Assembly (NCBI RefSeq): GCF_016919245.1
Contig: NZ_JAFEJA010000002.1
Coordinates: 2,358,501 to 2,422,500 of the forward strand
DNA: 64,000 nt
Reading direction: 5' to 3'
Source of the DNA: Streptomyces zhihengii
GTDB lineage: Bacteria; Actinomycetota; Actinomycetes; Streptomycetales; Streptomycetaceae
Below the pieces are notes generated by a model. That model was not told the origin of the DNA. It was given only the letters and a program-made list of their open reading frames with translations, and ran no database searches. This document shows, in pieces, positions 44,685 through 54,019 of the stretch (position 1 is its first letter; the number at the start of each line of letters is the position of its first letter). The position numbers were made by a program, and so were the translations under genes.

Positions 44685-45123
44685 GTTCCCTCCTCTGTCA
44701 GCCTGGACGGCACCCGGAGACTGCCGCCGCAGGTCGGTACGGCAGCGCGGCCCACCGGACCCCGGGGGGCCCGGCCGGAACGCTGGCGTCTGTGGCGTCA
44801 ACGATGGCCGGGCCACCGGCCCGGGGGAAGGCCGTCGGCTGGCACGAGGCTGCACGGCGGCCCGCAGGATGGTGCAGGCGCGGCACCGCCGGCGCCGGTG
44901 CCGTCCGGGCGCCCCGGGAGGGGCACCTGACGGAACGTCGGGGAACCGTTCCCCTCCAGCCGGCGTGTGGGAGTGAGAGTCGGCTGTCGTCACAGCCGTC
45001 CCGGAGGCCACAGCGCGCGAACGTCGGCATGATGCGGGCGGGACACACTGGGGCGGCCCTGATCGCACGAGCACACCGGGAGCACACCCCCTGAGCGGCA
45101 ACACACTGACCCTGCACTCCGCG
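44685..45123. other. Upstream region of the peptide run
   Basis: No supported gene. The minus-strand frame continuing from peptide 1 lacks sensible sequence. The promoter of the peptide run is expected here but no consensus was identified. Confidence 0.35.
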
Positions 45124-45932
45124 GTGAAGCGGACGAGAGGCCCGGACGCCACGAAGGTGACCGAGATGGTCACCTTCTCCGACAGCTCGGCCCCGGCGCC
45201 GGCCGCCGTGTACGTGGAGCGCGAACTCCCGCGGGGAGGAGTGCCCGCGTACCTCGCGGCGCGGCGCAGCGGGGTCCGCTCGTTCGCCCTGTGGTCCGAC
45301 GACCGGCGCCGGGAACGGACGGCCGCCGTGGTGACCCTGTCGGCGGGGGCGGCGTGTCGAGATACCAGGTGATCGGCGCCCACGGCGAGGCCGTCGGCAC
45401 CCTCACCCGCGAGAAGGCGCTCCGCGGCAAGGGCCTGCGCACCCGCTGGACGGTGCACCCGGCCGGCGCCCCGGAGGCCGTCGACTACAAGGGCAGGATC
45501 GTCTGGTGGTGGCTGTGGTCGCCCCTGCTGCCCTTCATGGCGCTGGTCCTCCTAGCCACCGTCCCGGGCAACGAGGGCGGCCTCGCACGCGCACCCCGGC
45601 GCATCCGGTGGCGTGCCGAAGGGCAGGTCCCGCTGGAGTTCCGGTCCCGGGGCAACAAGCTGCTCCTCCACGCCCCCGGTGTGGACTGGCGGCTCGGGGC
45701 CGCGCTCATCGCCCTGCTGCGCAGCTTCCAGCCGACGCGTGGGACGCGTCACCGGTCTGACTCGCGTGCCGTCCCGGACCGCGGGGCGGCGCCCGTGGTG
45801 CGGGACAGCACGCGCTGCGGGGCGGCGGCCGGTCAGCGTCCCTGGAGGGCGATGCGCTCCAGCATCGTGGCCAGGACGCTCCGGGCGCGGCGCTCCTGCT
45901 CGGGGACGTCGGGGAACTCGACGCGGAAGTAG
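45124..45932 (+). pseudogene. Frameshifted membrane-associated hypothetical gene
   Basis: The first frame reads VKRTRGPDATKVTEMVTFSD and PRGGVPAYLAARRSGVRSFA to about 45330. The sequence then continues in another frame as GGGVSRYQVIGAHGEAVGTL, IVWWWLWSPLLPFMALVLLA and PLEFRSRGNKLLLHA. Both halves are well biased, so one gene is shifted near 45335. The second frame stays open to 45932 but loses sense after about 45740, overlapping the convergent kinase gene. Confidence 0.5.
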
Positions 45933-47470
45933 ACCTGTTCGCGGGCCGCGTCGGTGGCGGCGAGTTCGACGCGGCGGTGCCGTGAGCCCGGGTCGCCGGA
46001 GTCGGTCTTGTGGTAGTCGGCCTCGATGGTCCAGCCGGGCACACCGAGCACGTCGGCCGGTGCCGGCCCGTCGCCGCGGACCTCGTCCACCGTGCCGTCG
46101 GCGCCCGCGCGGTACCACCCCAGCTGGTCACGCATGTCGTCGTCGACCGGCTTCCCGACGCCGAACTCGTGGTAGACGGAGACGACGATCTGACCGCCCG
46201 GCCCCGTGTAGAGGACACCGGCGCGCTCACGGGAACGCTCGTAGTCCGCGGGGACGGCGACGGTGAAGCGGAGCTCCGCCTCCCGGACCTCGCGCCAGCC
46301 CGGGGGCAGCGGTCCGGACGCCTTCGCCGCGCGGGGGAAGCGGGCACCGGCGACCGGGGACGCCTCGACCGACGGTGACGGCCCCGCCCCGCCGGCCCGT
46401 GCGGGGGGTGTGGTGCCGGGCGACGCCGTGCGGGAGGCGCCGGCCCGGTCGGACGCACCGGCGCCCGGTGGGGTGCCGCCGCGGCCGTTCGCCCACACCA
46501 GGGCGGTCACCAGTCCCCCGGCGAGCAGGACGACCGCCACCGCGGCGGCCACCAGCCGGACGGTCCGGGGCGAGGCGTTCGGGGCTGCCGCCGCCCGCGT
46601 GGCGGCGGCAGCCGCAGCATCGGGCGGAGGGGCCGCCGGACGCAGCCCGGTCGCGATGTCGCCGAGGCGGGCGGCGACATCGGCGGCGCGCTGCGGGCGG
46701 TCGGCGGGGTCCTTGGCGAGGAGTTGAAGGGTGAGCGCGTCGAGCGCGGCCGGCAGCCCGGGGCGGAGCGTGCTTGGAGCGGCCGGGGTCTCGTAGAGAT
46801 GCCCGTCGAAATGCGCCTCCCGTGAGCGGCTTCCGAACGGCGGCTGTCCGGTGAGGAGTTCGTACAGCAGGCAGCCGACCGCATACAGGTCGCTCCGGTG
46901 GTCGACGGGGCCGCTTCGTATCTGCTCGGGGGACATCCACGGGGCGGTGCCCATGAGAACGCCCTCGGTGAGCCGGTCCAGCCCGAGAGCCGGGTCGAAC
47001 CAGGCGATGCCGAAGTCCAGCACCTTGACGCTCAGATCGTCCGTGAGGATGACGTTCGCCGGCTTGATGTCCCGGTGCACGACCCCCGCCTCGTGGGCCG
47101 CCGCGAGGCCCGCGCACACCTGGCCGGCCCACTCCACCGCGCGGACGGGAGGCGGTGGCGCGGAGGACTCCCCGAGCACCTTGTCCAGAGTGCGGCCGCG
47201 CACGCGTTCCATGACGACGTAGACGGTGTCGCCGTCGCGGCCCACGTCGTGCACCGTCACGACGTGCCGGTTCTCGGACAGCCCGGCCGCCGCCCTGGCC
47301 TCCCGCGTCAGCCGGGCGACCGCGTCGGCCGACCCGAGGCCGTCCCTCAGCACCTTGACCGCCACCGTGCGGTGCAGCCGGTCGTCATGGGCCTCCCAGA
47401 CGACGCCCATGCCACCGGCACCGAGGCGCTCCCCGATCCGGTACCGCCCGTTGAGCAACTGCCCGCGCAC
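45833..47470 (-). CDS. Transmembrane Ser/Thr protein kinase
   Basis: A 545-residue Hanks-type kinase. Motifs: GAGGMGVVWEA (glycine loop), AVKVL (Lys39), VVHRDIKPANVIL (catalytic loop), VLDFGIAWFD, MGTAPWMSPEQ and SDLYAVGCLLYELL. An Ala/Pro-rich linker is followed by one membrane helix near residues 305-325 (LVAAAVAVVLLAGGLVTALV). The extracytoplasmic domain is about 150 residues (PPGWREVREAELRFTVAVPA, YHEFGVGKPVDDDMRDQLGW) with no PASTA repeats. It probably senses an external signal; substrates are unknown. GTG or ATG 47470 starts it. Confidence 0.9.
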   Translation of the reverse strand: MRGQLLNGRYRIGERLGAGGMGVVWEAHDDRLHRTVAVKVLRDGLGSADAVARLTREARAAAGLSENRHVVTVHDVGRDGDTVYVVMERVRGRTLDKVLGESSAPPPPVRAVEWAGQVCAGLAAAHEAGVVHRDIKPANVILTDDLSVKVLDFGIAWFDPALGLDRLTEGVLMGTAPWMSPEQIRSGPVDHRSDLYAVGCLLYELLTGQPPFGSRSREAHFDGHLYETPAAPSTLRPGLPAALDALTLQLLAKDPADRPQRAADVAARLGDIATGLRPAAPPPDAAAAAATRAAAAPNASPRTVRLVAAAVAVVLLAGGLVTALVWANGRGGTPPGAGASDRAGASRTASPGTTPPARAGGAGPSPSVEASPVAGARFPRAAKASGPLPPGWREVREAELRFTVAVPADYERSRERAGVLYTGPGGQIVVSVYHEFGVGKPVDDDMRDQLGWYRAGADGTVDEVRGDGPAPADVLGVPGWTIEADYHKTDSGDPGSRHRRVELAATDAAREQVYFRVEFPDVPEQERRARSVLATMLERIALQGR

Positions 47471-47701
47471 GGTTCCCCCTCGTCCGCCACGCGCACGCGC
47501 GGCACCTGGTCACCACCACCCCGCCGGTCATTCAAACCAAGGTCCCGTGGCGCGGCAACGGGGCCGTCGCCGCGGCGTGTCGGACACGGCGGCGGACGGC
47601 GGCCGAACCCCATAACGCCCCCCAGACTCCGATCGCCGACCGCGACCGGGTGAGGTCGTGGCGCCACGATGGGAGGCCGCGTTCGCGACCGGGAGGTTCC
47701 G

Positions 47702-48264
47702 ATGGCAGTGCAGCAGGCGGGCGAGCAACGGAGGCCGCCAGCACCCAGCTTTGAGGACCTCCTCGACTCCGCCCAGACCCACGCCCTGCACCTGGAGCTC
47801 CGCGATGTCTACGCCGTGGGGGAGGAGCGCGAGGTCTACGACACCTTCCAGAGGGACGGGAGCGTGCCTGCCGACGACTCGGCGTTCTGGAGCGGCTGGC
47901 TGCCGCTGGTGGAACGGACCGTCGCCCGCGGCGTGCAGGTCCGCCGGGCCCGGATCGTGTCCGAGCCGGTCACCGACTACATCCGCTTCGAGCACGCCAT
48001 CACCGACGCCACTGCCGCGCCGACGAACAGGTCCGCTGGCTGCCCCGCCGCCACGCCTCCACCCTCGCCTTGCCCAGCGTGGCCTATGGCCACGCGGCAC
48101 TCACCGCGGTGGGGATGCTGGACCAGAACCTCACGGGTGCCGGCATCAGTGCCGAGGAGCAGCGGCTTCAGTCCCGCTCGGCGACCGGCGACGCCGCAGG
48201 TCTTTGGGAGGCCAGCGTGACAGCGGGACGAGAGCGGTTCGGTGCAGTGCTGGGGCGTACCTGA
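47702..48264 (+). pseudogene. Chimera: DUF6879 N-part joined to DUF416-like C-part
   Basis: From ATG 47702 (GGGAGG upstream) the DUF6879-type sequence reads PSFEDLLDSAQTHALHLELR, DVYAVGEEREVYDTFQ and VTDYIRFEHAIT. One frameshift follows near 48012, then ADEQVRWLPRRHASTLALP. The gene is abruptly joined, in frame with that segment, to YGHAALTAVGMLDQNLTG, the C-terminal region of the 38823 protein. The junction lies at about 48077. Confidence 0.7.
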
Positions 48265-48450
48265 CGCGGCGGAGGCTCAGCGCCGCAGTTGGCCGCACGG
48301 GCAAAGTAGGCCGCTCAGTCACGAGTCACACATTCCAGCAGACTGTGAGCGGGTGTCGCTGCGCCTCGCAGCCAGTTCACCAGGCCGCCTGGTGACTCGT
48401 TCTCGGCGACTGTCGGCGACTGCTGCCCTGCCCCTGAAGGAGCAGTCGGC

Positions 48451-48735
48451 TCAGGGGTACAGGCTCTCTGCTTGCGGATCGAACCAGACGAGGCCACGCT
48501 CGCGAGCCAGTTCAGCGGCGTACTCGGACACTTCCTCGGCCTTGCCGTAGGACATGAGCAAGTACACGGTCTGGCCTGATGCCTCATCGATGACCGGGGG
48601 TGAGGCCCATACGACGTTGCGGTCGACGTCATCCGGGTACCGCGCGACGAGGGTCTCCACGTACGCCACGATGCGCGGCGCCGGAGGCACGACGGCATCG
48701 TCCGACTCCAGGTAGCGCTCGTAGAGCTCGTCCTA
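48451..48735 (-). pseudogene. 5'-truncated hypothetical gene
   Basis: The frame YERYLESDDAVVPPAPRIVA, YVETLVARYPDDVD, QTVYLLMSYGKAEEVSEYAA and FDPQAESLYP matches the C-terminal two thirds of a Streptomyces hypothetical type. It has an in-frame stop just upstream (about 48736) and no start. The N-terminus is lost. Confidence 0.55.
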
Positions 48736-48969
48736 CCTGGAGCCCGCTTGGCGGTCATCGGCTGGACGATCGCCGTCCCATACAACAAGGTCATAGCTCA
48801 CAGGCGCATCGTTGCAGGCGGAAGTTTGGCCCATACGAGCAGGTCTGTTCCGCGGTCCCGGCCGGCCCCCGGCTTCTCCGGGCTGCTGAGCGAAGTTCGT
48901 CCCTGCCACAGGGGCATGCCCTGCTCGGTCCTGTGCCGGGTGTCAGTGCCAGCCTGCATGATGCCGGTC

Positions 48970-51144
48970 ATGATCAACGACTTGGACGGATTCGACTGGG
49001 CGTCCCTGGGGCACGCCTACGGGGCGGCCGGCGACGTACCGGGATGGCTGCGCGGCATGGTGTCACCCGACTCTGATGTACGCGAGAAGGCGTTCGCCGA
49101 CTTCTACAGTGCGGCGCTGCACCAGGGGAGCATCTATTCGAGCACGGTGGCCAGCCTGCCGTTCCTGTTCGCGATGGCCCACGATCCTGCGACTCCCGAC
49201 CGCGCGCGAGTCGTCACGCTGCTGCTGAACATCGGGCGGGAAGCGGCCGACGCCGAAGAAACCTACGCCGTCATCGTCGGCGAGGACGGTGAAGAGTCGT
49301 CGATCTACCCGGACACCGCCCGCCTGATGCGCGAGCACGCCGCCGACCTCGTCGCCTTCACCCGCGATGCCGACCCGCGGGTGCGCGCTGCGTCGATCGA
49401 GAGCCTGGGACTCTTCCTGGACGACGCCGAACGCGCAATGGCGCTCCTCGACAACCGGCTCGTCGAGGAGAGCGGAACTGCTGAGCGGGAGCTGGTGGTG
49501 CGGACGATGGCCGACCTGGCGCTGCGTCCGTCCGAGGCCGCGACGCAGGCGCGGGCGTGGCTGGACGCACTGGCGGAGAGCACCGCTACCGATCCGGACA
49601 CCCGTCTGGCGGCGCTCGTCCACCGGGCCCGCTGCGCTCCCGAAGCCATCGACGACCAGACGGTGGTGACCGCGATCGCACTGCTCCGCCAGGTCACCCC
49701 CGCCCCACGGCCCGAGGAGGATCAGACGCGGCCCGGCCCGGATGCGTCTGCTCCGTGCGCGTGCGAGGCGGAGCCCGAATCCGACCCGAACGTCCCCGGG
49801 CACATCGCGGCCGTCTTTGCCGACCTTGAACGGCACGGACGCCGCCACGCAGCCACCACCCCCTTGCTGACGGCCTTCCACACCGCCCTGGACACCCGCG
49901 CCGAGGACCGCACCGCCCTGCTCACCGAGCAGCTGAGAAGCCCGGACCCGGGAACCCGCTACGACGCCATCACCATGGCACGCAGCCTGATCACCTCGCT
50001 GCGGGGCGAACACACCGCACTGGTGCGCCTCATCGCCGACTGCCTGCTGCCCGACGACGCCTACACCGCCGCAGCCGCGGCCGAGGCGCTCGGATCACTG
50101 GCCACCCTCGCCGAACCGGCCCGAGAACCCCTCGCCGCCTACGTCACCGCGCACCGGCCCGATACGTGGGCGAGCCCGCACCATGTCGTGCGCCGTGCCC
50201 ACCAGCAGGCCGCCGTGGCACTGGCCAGGCTCAACGACGAACGCGCCCTGCCCAGCCTGCTCACCGCACTGGACACCGACACCGACGCATGGCGCGCCAT
50301 GAGCGTCGTCGCCCATCTGCCCCAGTGCGCCGCGCAGCTCACGCCCCGGCTGATCCAGCGCCTCGCCGACATCGACCACTCCCGGGAATGGCCCGACATC
50401 AGCCCAGAGACTCTCGCCGCCGCTCTCGCCGAACTCAAAGACCCGGCCGCTATACCCGCGCTGACCGAGACCCTCCAATCCGCCGTCCGGCACAAGCAAC
50501 CGCACACCGCACAGCCTGTCTTGAAGGCGCTTGCCTCGTTCGGCCCCCGCGCCGGCACGGCCCTGGACATCGTCCGCCCCCTCACCACCGCAGACGACGC
50601 CTTCCTGCGCACCGCCGCGGCCAGCGCCCTCTGGGAACTCGAGCGGCGCCCCGAGAGTGTCGTTCCGCTCGTGGAACGCCTCCTCGACAACCACCGGAAC
50701 TTCGACGCGATCGACCTCGCCGGCCGCATCGGCCCGCCCGCAGCAGCCCTCCTGCCGCGCCTGCGACAAATCCTGCACGAACAGATCGAGCAGAACACGC
50801 GCAACGAGCAGAACGGATCGCCGGGCCTGAACGACTCCTGGACCCTCGTCCACGTCGCAACCGCCCTGTGGGACATAGGCGGCACGAGCGACGCCGACAC
50901 CGTCGTACCGGCCCTGCTGGCCGCCTGGAAGGACAACGACTTCACCGCACGCGACGTCCTCGCCTGCCTCAACCGCATGGGCCCGGCCGCCCACCCCGCC
51001 CTGCCCCACATCCACGCAGCACTCGAGCAACCCCACCGCGGCGACCCTCGATGGTCAGACACCATCACCCGCGACCTCGAAATCGAGCACGCCTGCCGCG
51101 CCATCCTCACCCGCCTCACAGACCGGCCGCGCCCGGAGCGGTGA
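48970..51144 (+). CDS. Large HEAT-like repeat protein
   Basis: A 724-residue all-helical protein starting MINDLDGFDWASLGHAYGAA. HEAT-like units follow, for example LVAFTRDADPRVRAASIESL, AVALARLNDERALPSLLTAL, AAALAELKDPAAIPALTETL and AAASALWELERRPESVVPLV. An acidic, Cys-containing linker lies near residue 260. It may be a scaffold or an immunity-type protein; there is no catalytic motif. Start ATG 48970 is chosen, with 48958 and 48961 possible. The shorter paralogue is at 41896. Confidence 0.78.
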   Translation: MINDLDGFDWASLGHAYGAAGDVPGWLRGMVSPDSDVREKAFADFYSAALHQGSIYSSTVASLPFLFAMAHDPATPDRARVVTLLLNIGREAADAEETYAVIVGEDGEESSIYPDTARLMREHAADLVAFTRDADPRVRAASIESLGLFLDDAERAMALLDNRLVEESGTAERELVVRTMADLALRPSEAATQARAWLDALAESTATDPDTRLAALVHRARCAPEAIDDQTVVTAIALLRQVTPAPRPEEDQTRPGPDASAPCACEAEPESDPNVPGHIAAVFADLERHGRRHAATTPLLTAFHTALDTRAEDRTALLTEQLRSPDPGTRYDAITMARSLITSLRGEHTALVRLIADCLLPDDAYTAAAAAEALGSLATLAEPAREPLAAYVTAHRPDTWASPHHVVRRAHQQAAVALARLNDERALPSLLTALDTDTDAWRAMSVVAHLPQCAAQLTPRLIQRLADIDHSREWPDISPETLAAALAELKDPAAIPALTETLQSAVRHKQPHTAQPVLKALASFGPRAGTALDIVRPLTTADDAFLRTAAASALWELERRPESVVPLVERLLDNHRNFDAIDLAGRIGPPAAALLPRLRQILHEQIEQNTRNEQNGSPGLNDSWTLVHVATALWDIGGTSDADTVVPALLAAWKDNDFTARDVLACLNRMGPAAHPALPHIHAALEQPHRGDPRWSDTITRDLEIEHACRAILTRLTDRPRPER

Positions 51145-51149
51145 ACACG

Positions 51150-51282
51150 CGAGACCCGCGGCCTGAAGTACATTCTCGACGGGCGACGCCCCCTGCTGTT
51201 TGTCTGACCTACAGTCACCTGAATCAGCCCCAGCCCTCGCCCACCGCGCCACCGGGCGAACCCACCCGGGTCAGCCGGCACC
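51150..51282 (+). repeat. Degraded copy of 20870-21191
   Basis: ACCCGCGGCCTGAAGTACAT at 51159 copies the 3' part of the 20467 gene. After an internal deletion, CCTACAGTCACCTGAA and GCGAACCCACCCGGGTCAG repeat 21113-21191 in the same order. Confidence 0.75.
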
Positions 51283-51300
51283 CCCGCGTCGGCGGGGAGA

Positions 51301-51390
51301 AATACCCCCGCGAACGTGCGGGGAGGACTCGGCGGTGACATCGGCCTCGTAGCCAATCAGCGGAACACCGCCGCGTCGGCGGGGAGGGCG
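51301..51390 (+). repeat. Possible decayed CRISPR-like pair
   Basis: Two palindromic GC-rich units (CCCCCGCGAACGTGCGGGGAG at 51305 and CCGCCGCGTCGGCGGGGAG at 51368, aligned on GCGGGGA) are spaced exactly 61 bases, the type I-E period of a 29-base repeat plus 32-base spacer. Identity is low, only two units are present and no cas genes are nearby. Confidence 0.2.
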
Positions 51391-51409
51391 AGACCGAGGA
51401 GCACCTGGC

Positions 51410-51590
51410 TACGGCCGGGGCGGACCCGGCGCAGGAGTTCCGTCCGGCCTCCAGCTCGCCCACGCCCTTGCGGACCGTGGTCTCGCTGACTTGGGCTGCC
51501 TGGGCAACCGCCCGGATCCCGCCGTGGCCGGGATCCGGGCCTCAGCCTCCCTCAGCAGACGGTGTCTCTCTCGCCCTAGTGCGGCAACAA
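51410..51590 (-). pseudogene. ISAzo13-type transposase N-terminal scrap
   Basis: In two frames the strand encodes EAEARI, then GIRAVAQAAQVSETTVRKGV and GELEAGR. The pattern of a helix-turn-helix followed by GELEAG resembles the N-terminus of ISAzo13-like transposases. The catalytic part is absent. Confidence 0.4.
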
Positions 51591-51825
51591 CACCACTAAC
51601 GTCAGGCCGGGAGTCGGACCTCTCCCTATATGCGCATACCACGCCAAAGAGCCGAACCACTGGAAGCAACACGTTGTCTCTGCGAGCCCCTAGACGCGGT
51701 GGAATCCGATCGGGTGCAAGTTGCGATTTGCTGGGCGAGTGGTGAGGCGCTTGCCTAGGCTTCCTTGTCATGAGGGGCGGCCGCCCGGGGCCGCTTTGTG
51801 GAGATAGGCGCGGGAGATCAAACCG
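51591..51825. other. Intergenic stretch
   Basis: Slightly lower GC than average; likely upstream region of the 51826 gene. Confidence 0.3.
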
Positions 51826-52155
51826 GTGGACCACTACGGCGGCAAGCGCGGCAAGTTGGTGCGGGACCGTATTCCGCAGATCATCCGTGAGGGCGGGGCC
51901 GAGCCGCTCACCTACATCGCAAGTTCGCAGGAGTACCGCGAACGGCTCCGGGACAAGCTCTGCGAGGAGGCCGCCGAGGTTCGGGAGGCCGACGATGATA
52001 GGGCGCCGGAGGAACTAGCGGACGTGCTCGAGGTTGTGCGTGCGCTCGCTGCGGACCTGGGAATTGACACGGACCAGTTGGAGAAGATCCGCGAGGCCAA
52101 GGCGAATGAACGCGGCGGTTTCTCGGACCGCATCGTGTGGACCGGCATTCGCTAG
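51826..52155 (+). CDS. MazG-like nucleoside triphosphate pyrophosphohydrolase
   Basis: A 109-residue protein from GTG 51826, with GGGAG about ten bases upstream. KLVRDRIPQIIREGGAEPLT opens the fold. The metal-binding motif EEAAEVREADD...EELADVLEVV follows the EExxE...ExxD pattern of all-alpha NTP pyrophosphohydrolases. Members hydrolyse (d)NTPs or related compounds to monophosphates; the substrate here is unknown. It stands alone. Confidence 0.8.
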   Translation: MDHYGGKRGKLVRDRIPQIIREGGAEPLTYIASSQEYRERLRDKLCEEAAEVREADDDRAPEELADVLEVVRALAADLGIDTDQLEKIREAKANERGGFSDRIVWTGIR

Positions 52156-53005
52156 TCTTCTCGGCGAGAGGGCGGGTACGCGCCTTCGTGTACCTGGCCG
52201 CGGGCGGCCGGGGGCGTATGCGGCTACGTCCTACGCCGCTGACTTGGACAGGACGGCGTGACAGACTCCAGGCAGCGGCAGCACGGGGGGCATTTCGGGT
52301 CGGCTGGAGGCCGGCATGGCGGGCGAGAGCGGTGATCTCGCCCGGGGTGATGCCGCGCTGGAAGGTCCCCTTGGCCTGGCTGGACCACGATCCGATACCT
52401 GGCGCTATGGCCACGGCAGGGTGCAGTGCCCTACGGGGTGCCAACGCGGTGATGCATTGGCTGCTGGCGCGGTAGACGGGGTGCTCACGCGCTGGAACGT
52501 CCAGATCCGACCGTTGCCGGTGTAGCCGCCAACCACCAGGGTGCGCTCCTTCGCCCGCACTCCAAGCAGCAGGCCGACCGCCGTTGCCTGGCCTGCCGCA
52601 GACCCACCCCTGAGCCTGTGGGCCTTCCGGTTTCTACCGGGTCAGGCGCAGGTGCCAGCCGTCGGCACCTTGAGCGAGGGCGGGCGTGTAGGTCTCTGGC
52701 CGCGGGGCGGCCGGCGTTCTCCCAGGCGGTGAGCCAGTCGCGCAGGACCGCGAGGGACGGGGAGTCGGGGCCGTCGGCGAGGATGCCGACCCGCTACACC
52801 CACTCCTGGACAAGCGCGACCGACCCTCACCACCACCGACACCAACCCGAGAGATCGCAGCGACGACGGCCGCCGTACTCCACCACCTCGTAGGGGCAGC
52901 AGCAATGCCTGCCGGGTATCGGGCTAGACGTCTCGCCCGATGCCTGGCACAGGGGAACGCGCTCTGCGGACGCTGACGCCCCGCAGGGCTGCGCCACGGT
53001 GGTCC
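52156..53005. other. Stretch with one decayed gene end
   Basis: On the minus strand, about 52635-52800, VGILADGPDSPSLAVLRDWL and TAWENAGRPAARDLH are followed, after a one-base shift, by ALAQGADGWHLRLTR and a stop. This is the C-terminus of an unrecognised gene. The remainder holds nothing supported. Confidence 0.4.
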
Positions 53006-53275
53006 TCAGCGGGAGGGGAAGCGGAAGGCTCCTGCGCCGTCGCCCATCTGAAGCCAGAGGTGCCCCGGCTGCTCAACCAGGCGCATCGCCATCGCCTCGC
53101 AGCCCGGGCAGCGCCCGGTGAAACCTGGTTCCGGTCCGTAGACGCGCAGTTGGGCAAGTGATCCTGCGAGGCCGCAGTGCGGACAGCGCCGCCATGCGGT
53201 GGTCGGGTCCAGGGAGAAGACCCGCGAAAGTGGTCCGGCGAGAGCGTTGCCGTCGCGGTGGGACGGAGAGGCCAT
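53006..53275 (-). CDS. DUF6510 zinc-ribbon protein
   Basis: An 89-residue protein. DGNALAGPLSRVFSLDPTTA is followed by CPHCGLAGSLAQLRVYG and GFTGRCPGCEAMAMRLVEQP. Two CxxC pairs should bind zinc. ATG 53275 follows AGGAGAA. It is the last gene of the oxidoreductase unit, a common arrangement; its role in that unit is not known. Confidence 0.85.
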   Translation of the reverse strand: MASPSHRDGNALAGPLSRVFSLDPTTAWRRCPHCGLAGSLAQLRVYGPEPGFTGRCPGCEAMAMRLVEQPGHLWLQMGDGAGAFRFPSR

Positions 53276-53306
53276 GGGGTTCTCCTGAGACAGCAGAGTA
53301 GGAAGG

Positions 53307-54017
53307 TCAGCCGAATCGTTCCGTGCGGATGCGGCTGGGGTCGTGGCCGATGCCCGTCAGGACCTCGGCGGCGTGCTCCACGAATCCGGTGGGGCCGCAG
53401 ACGAAGCACAGTGCCGGACTTGCCCCGGCCTCCTCGGGCGTCTGCAGGTCGTGGGCGCTGATGTGCCCGGGCGGCCGGGACGAGCCCGGTGGCGCGCGTC
53501 GCGTATAGACGATCCGGGGGACGGTGGCACCAGCGGCACCGCCCGCGAGTTCGTCCCGGTACCAGACCTGGGCTGGATCGCGGACCGAGTAGACCAGCCG
53601 CATCGGGGCGGTCGACCGCTCCAGCCGGTGGGCCCGGATCATGGCCATCAGCGGCACGATGCCGCAGCCCCCCGCCACGAGAAGGACCGACTCCCTCTGC
53701 TCGGGTCGCCATACGAACCACCCGCCCAGCGGTCCCCGCACCTCGACATCGGCACCCACCGGCAGGTCCCGCGCAAGATAGGGGGAGACCTCGCCGCCGG
53801 GCACGGTCTGCACACCCAGCTCTATCCCGTCCCCCTCGGTCGGCGCGGCCAGGGAATAACTGCGTATGGCCTGATAGCCGTCGTCCGCGCTCAGCCGTAC
53901 GTCCACGTGCTGGCCGGCGAGGTGACCGGGCCACTGGGGAACGTCGAACAGGAGCGTCCGGCCCGTTCGTGACTGCTCCTGCCGCCTGACGAGGCGGGCC
54001 CTGCGCCACGCGCTCAT
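53307..54017 (-). CDS. Flavin reductase of the ferredoxin-NADP reductase type
   Basis: A 236-residue protein from ATG 54017. It has the FAD motif RSYSLAAPTEGDG, a GGEVSPYLARDLPVGADVEV segment, the NAD(P) site LLVAGGCGIVPLMAMIRAHR and the C-terminal ALCFVCGPTGFVEHAAEVL. It lacks a 2Fe-2S domain. It lies 2 bases after the molybdopterin oxidoreductase and would plausibly exchange electrons with it. Confidence 0.88.
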   Translation of the reverse strand: MSAWRRARLVRRQEQSRTGRTLLFDVPQWPGHLAGQHVDVRLSADDGYQAIRSYSLAAPTEGDGIELGVQTVPGGEVSPYLARDLPVGADVEVRGPLGGWFVWRPEQRESVLLVAGGCGIVPLMAMIRAHRLERSTAPMRLVYSVRDPAQVWYRDELAGGAAGATVPRIVYTRRAPPGSSRPPGHISAHDLQTPEEAGASPALCFVCGPTGFVEHAAEVLTGIGHDPSRIRTERFG

Positions 54018-54019
54018 GG

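Noticed and set aside
51277-51302. A third CRISPR-like palindrome (CCCCCGCGTCGGCGGGGAGA)
   Set aside because: It is only 26 bases from the next unit, not 61, so it does not fit an array period.
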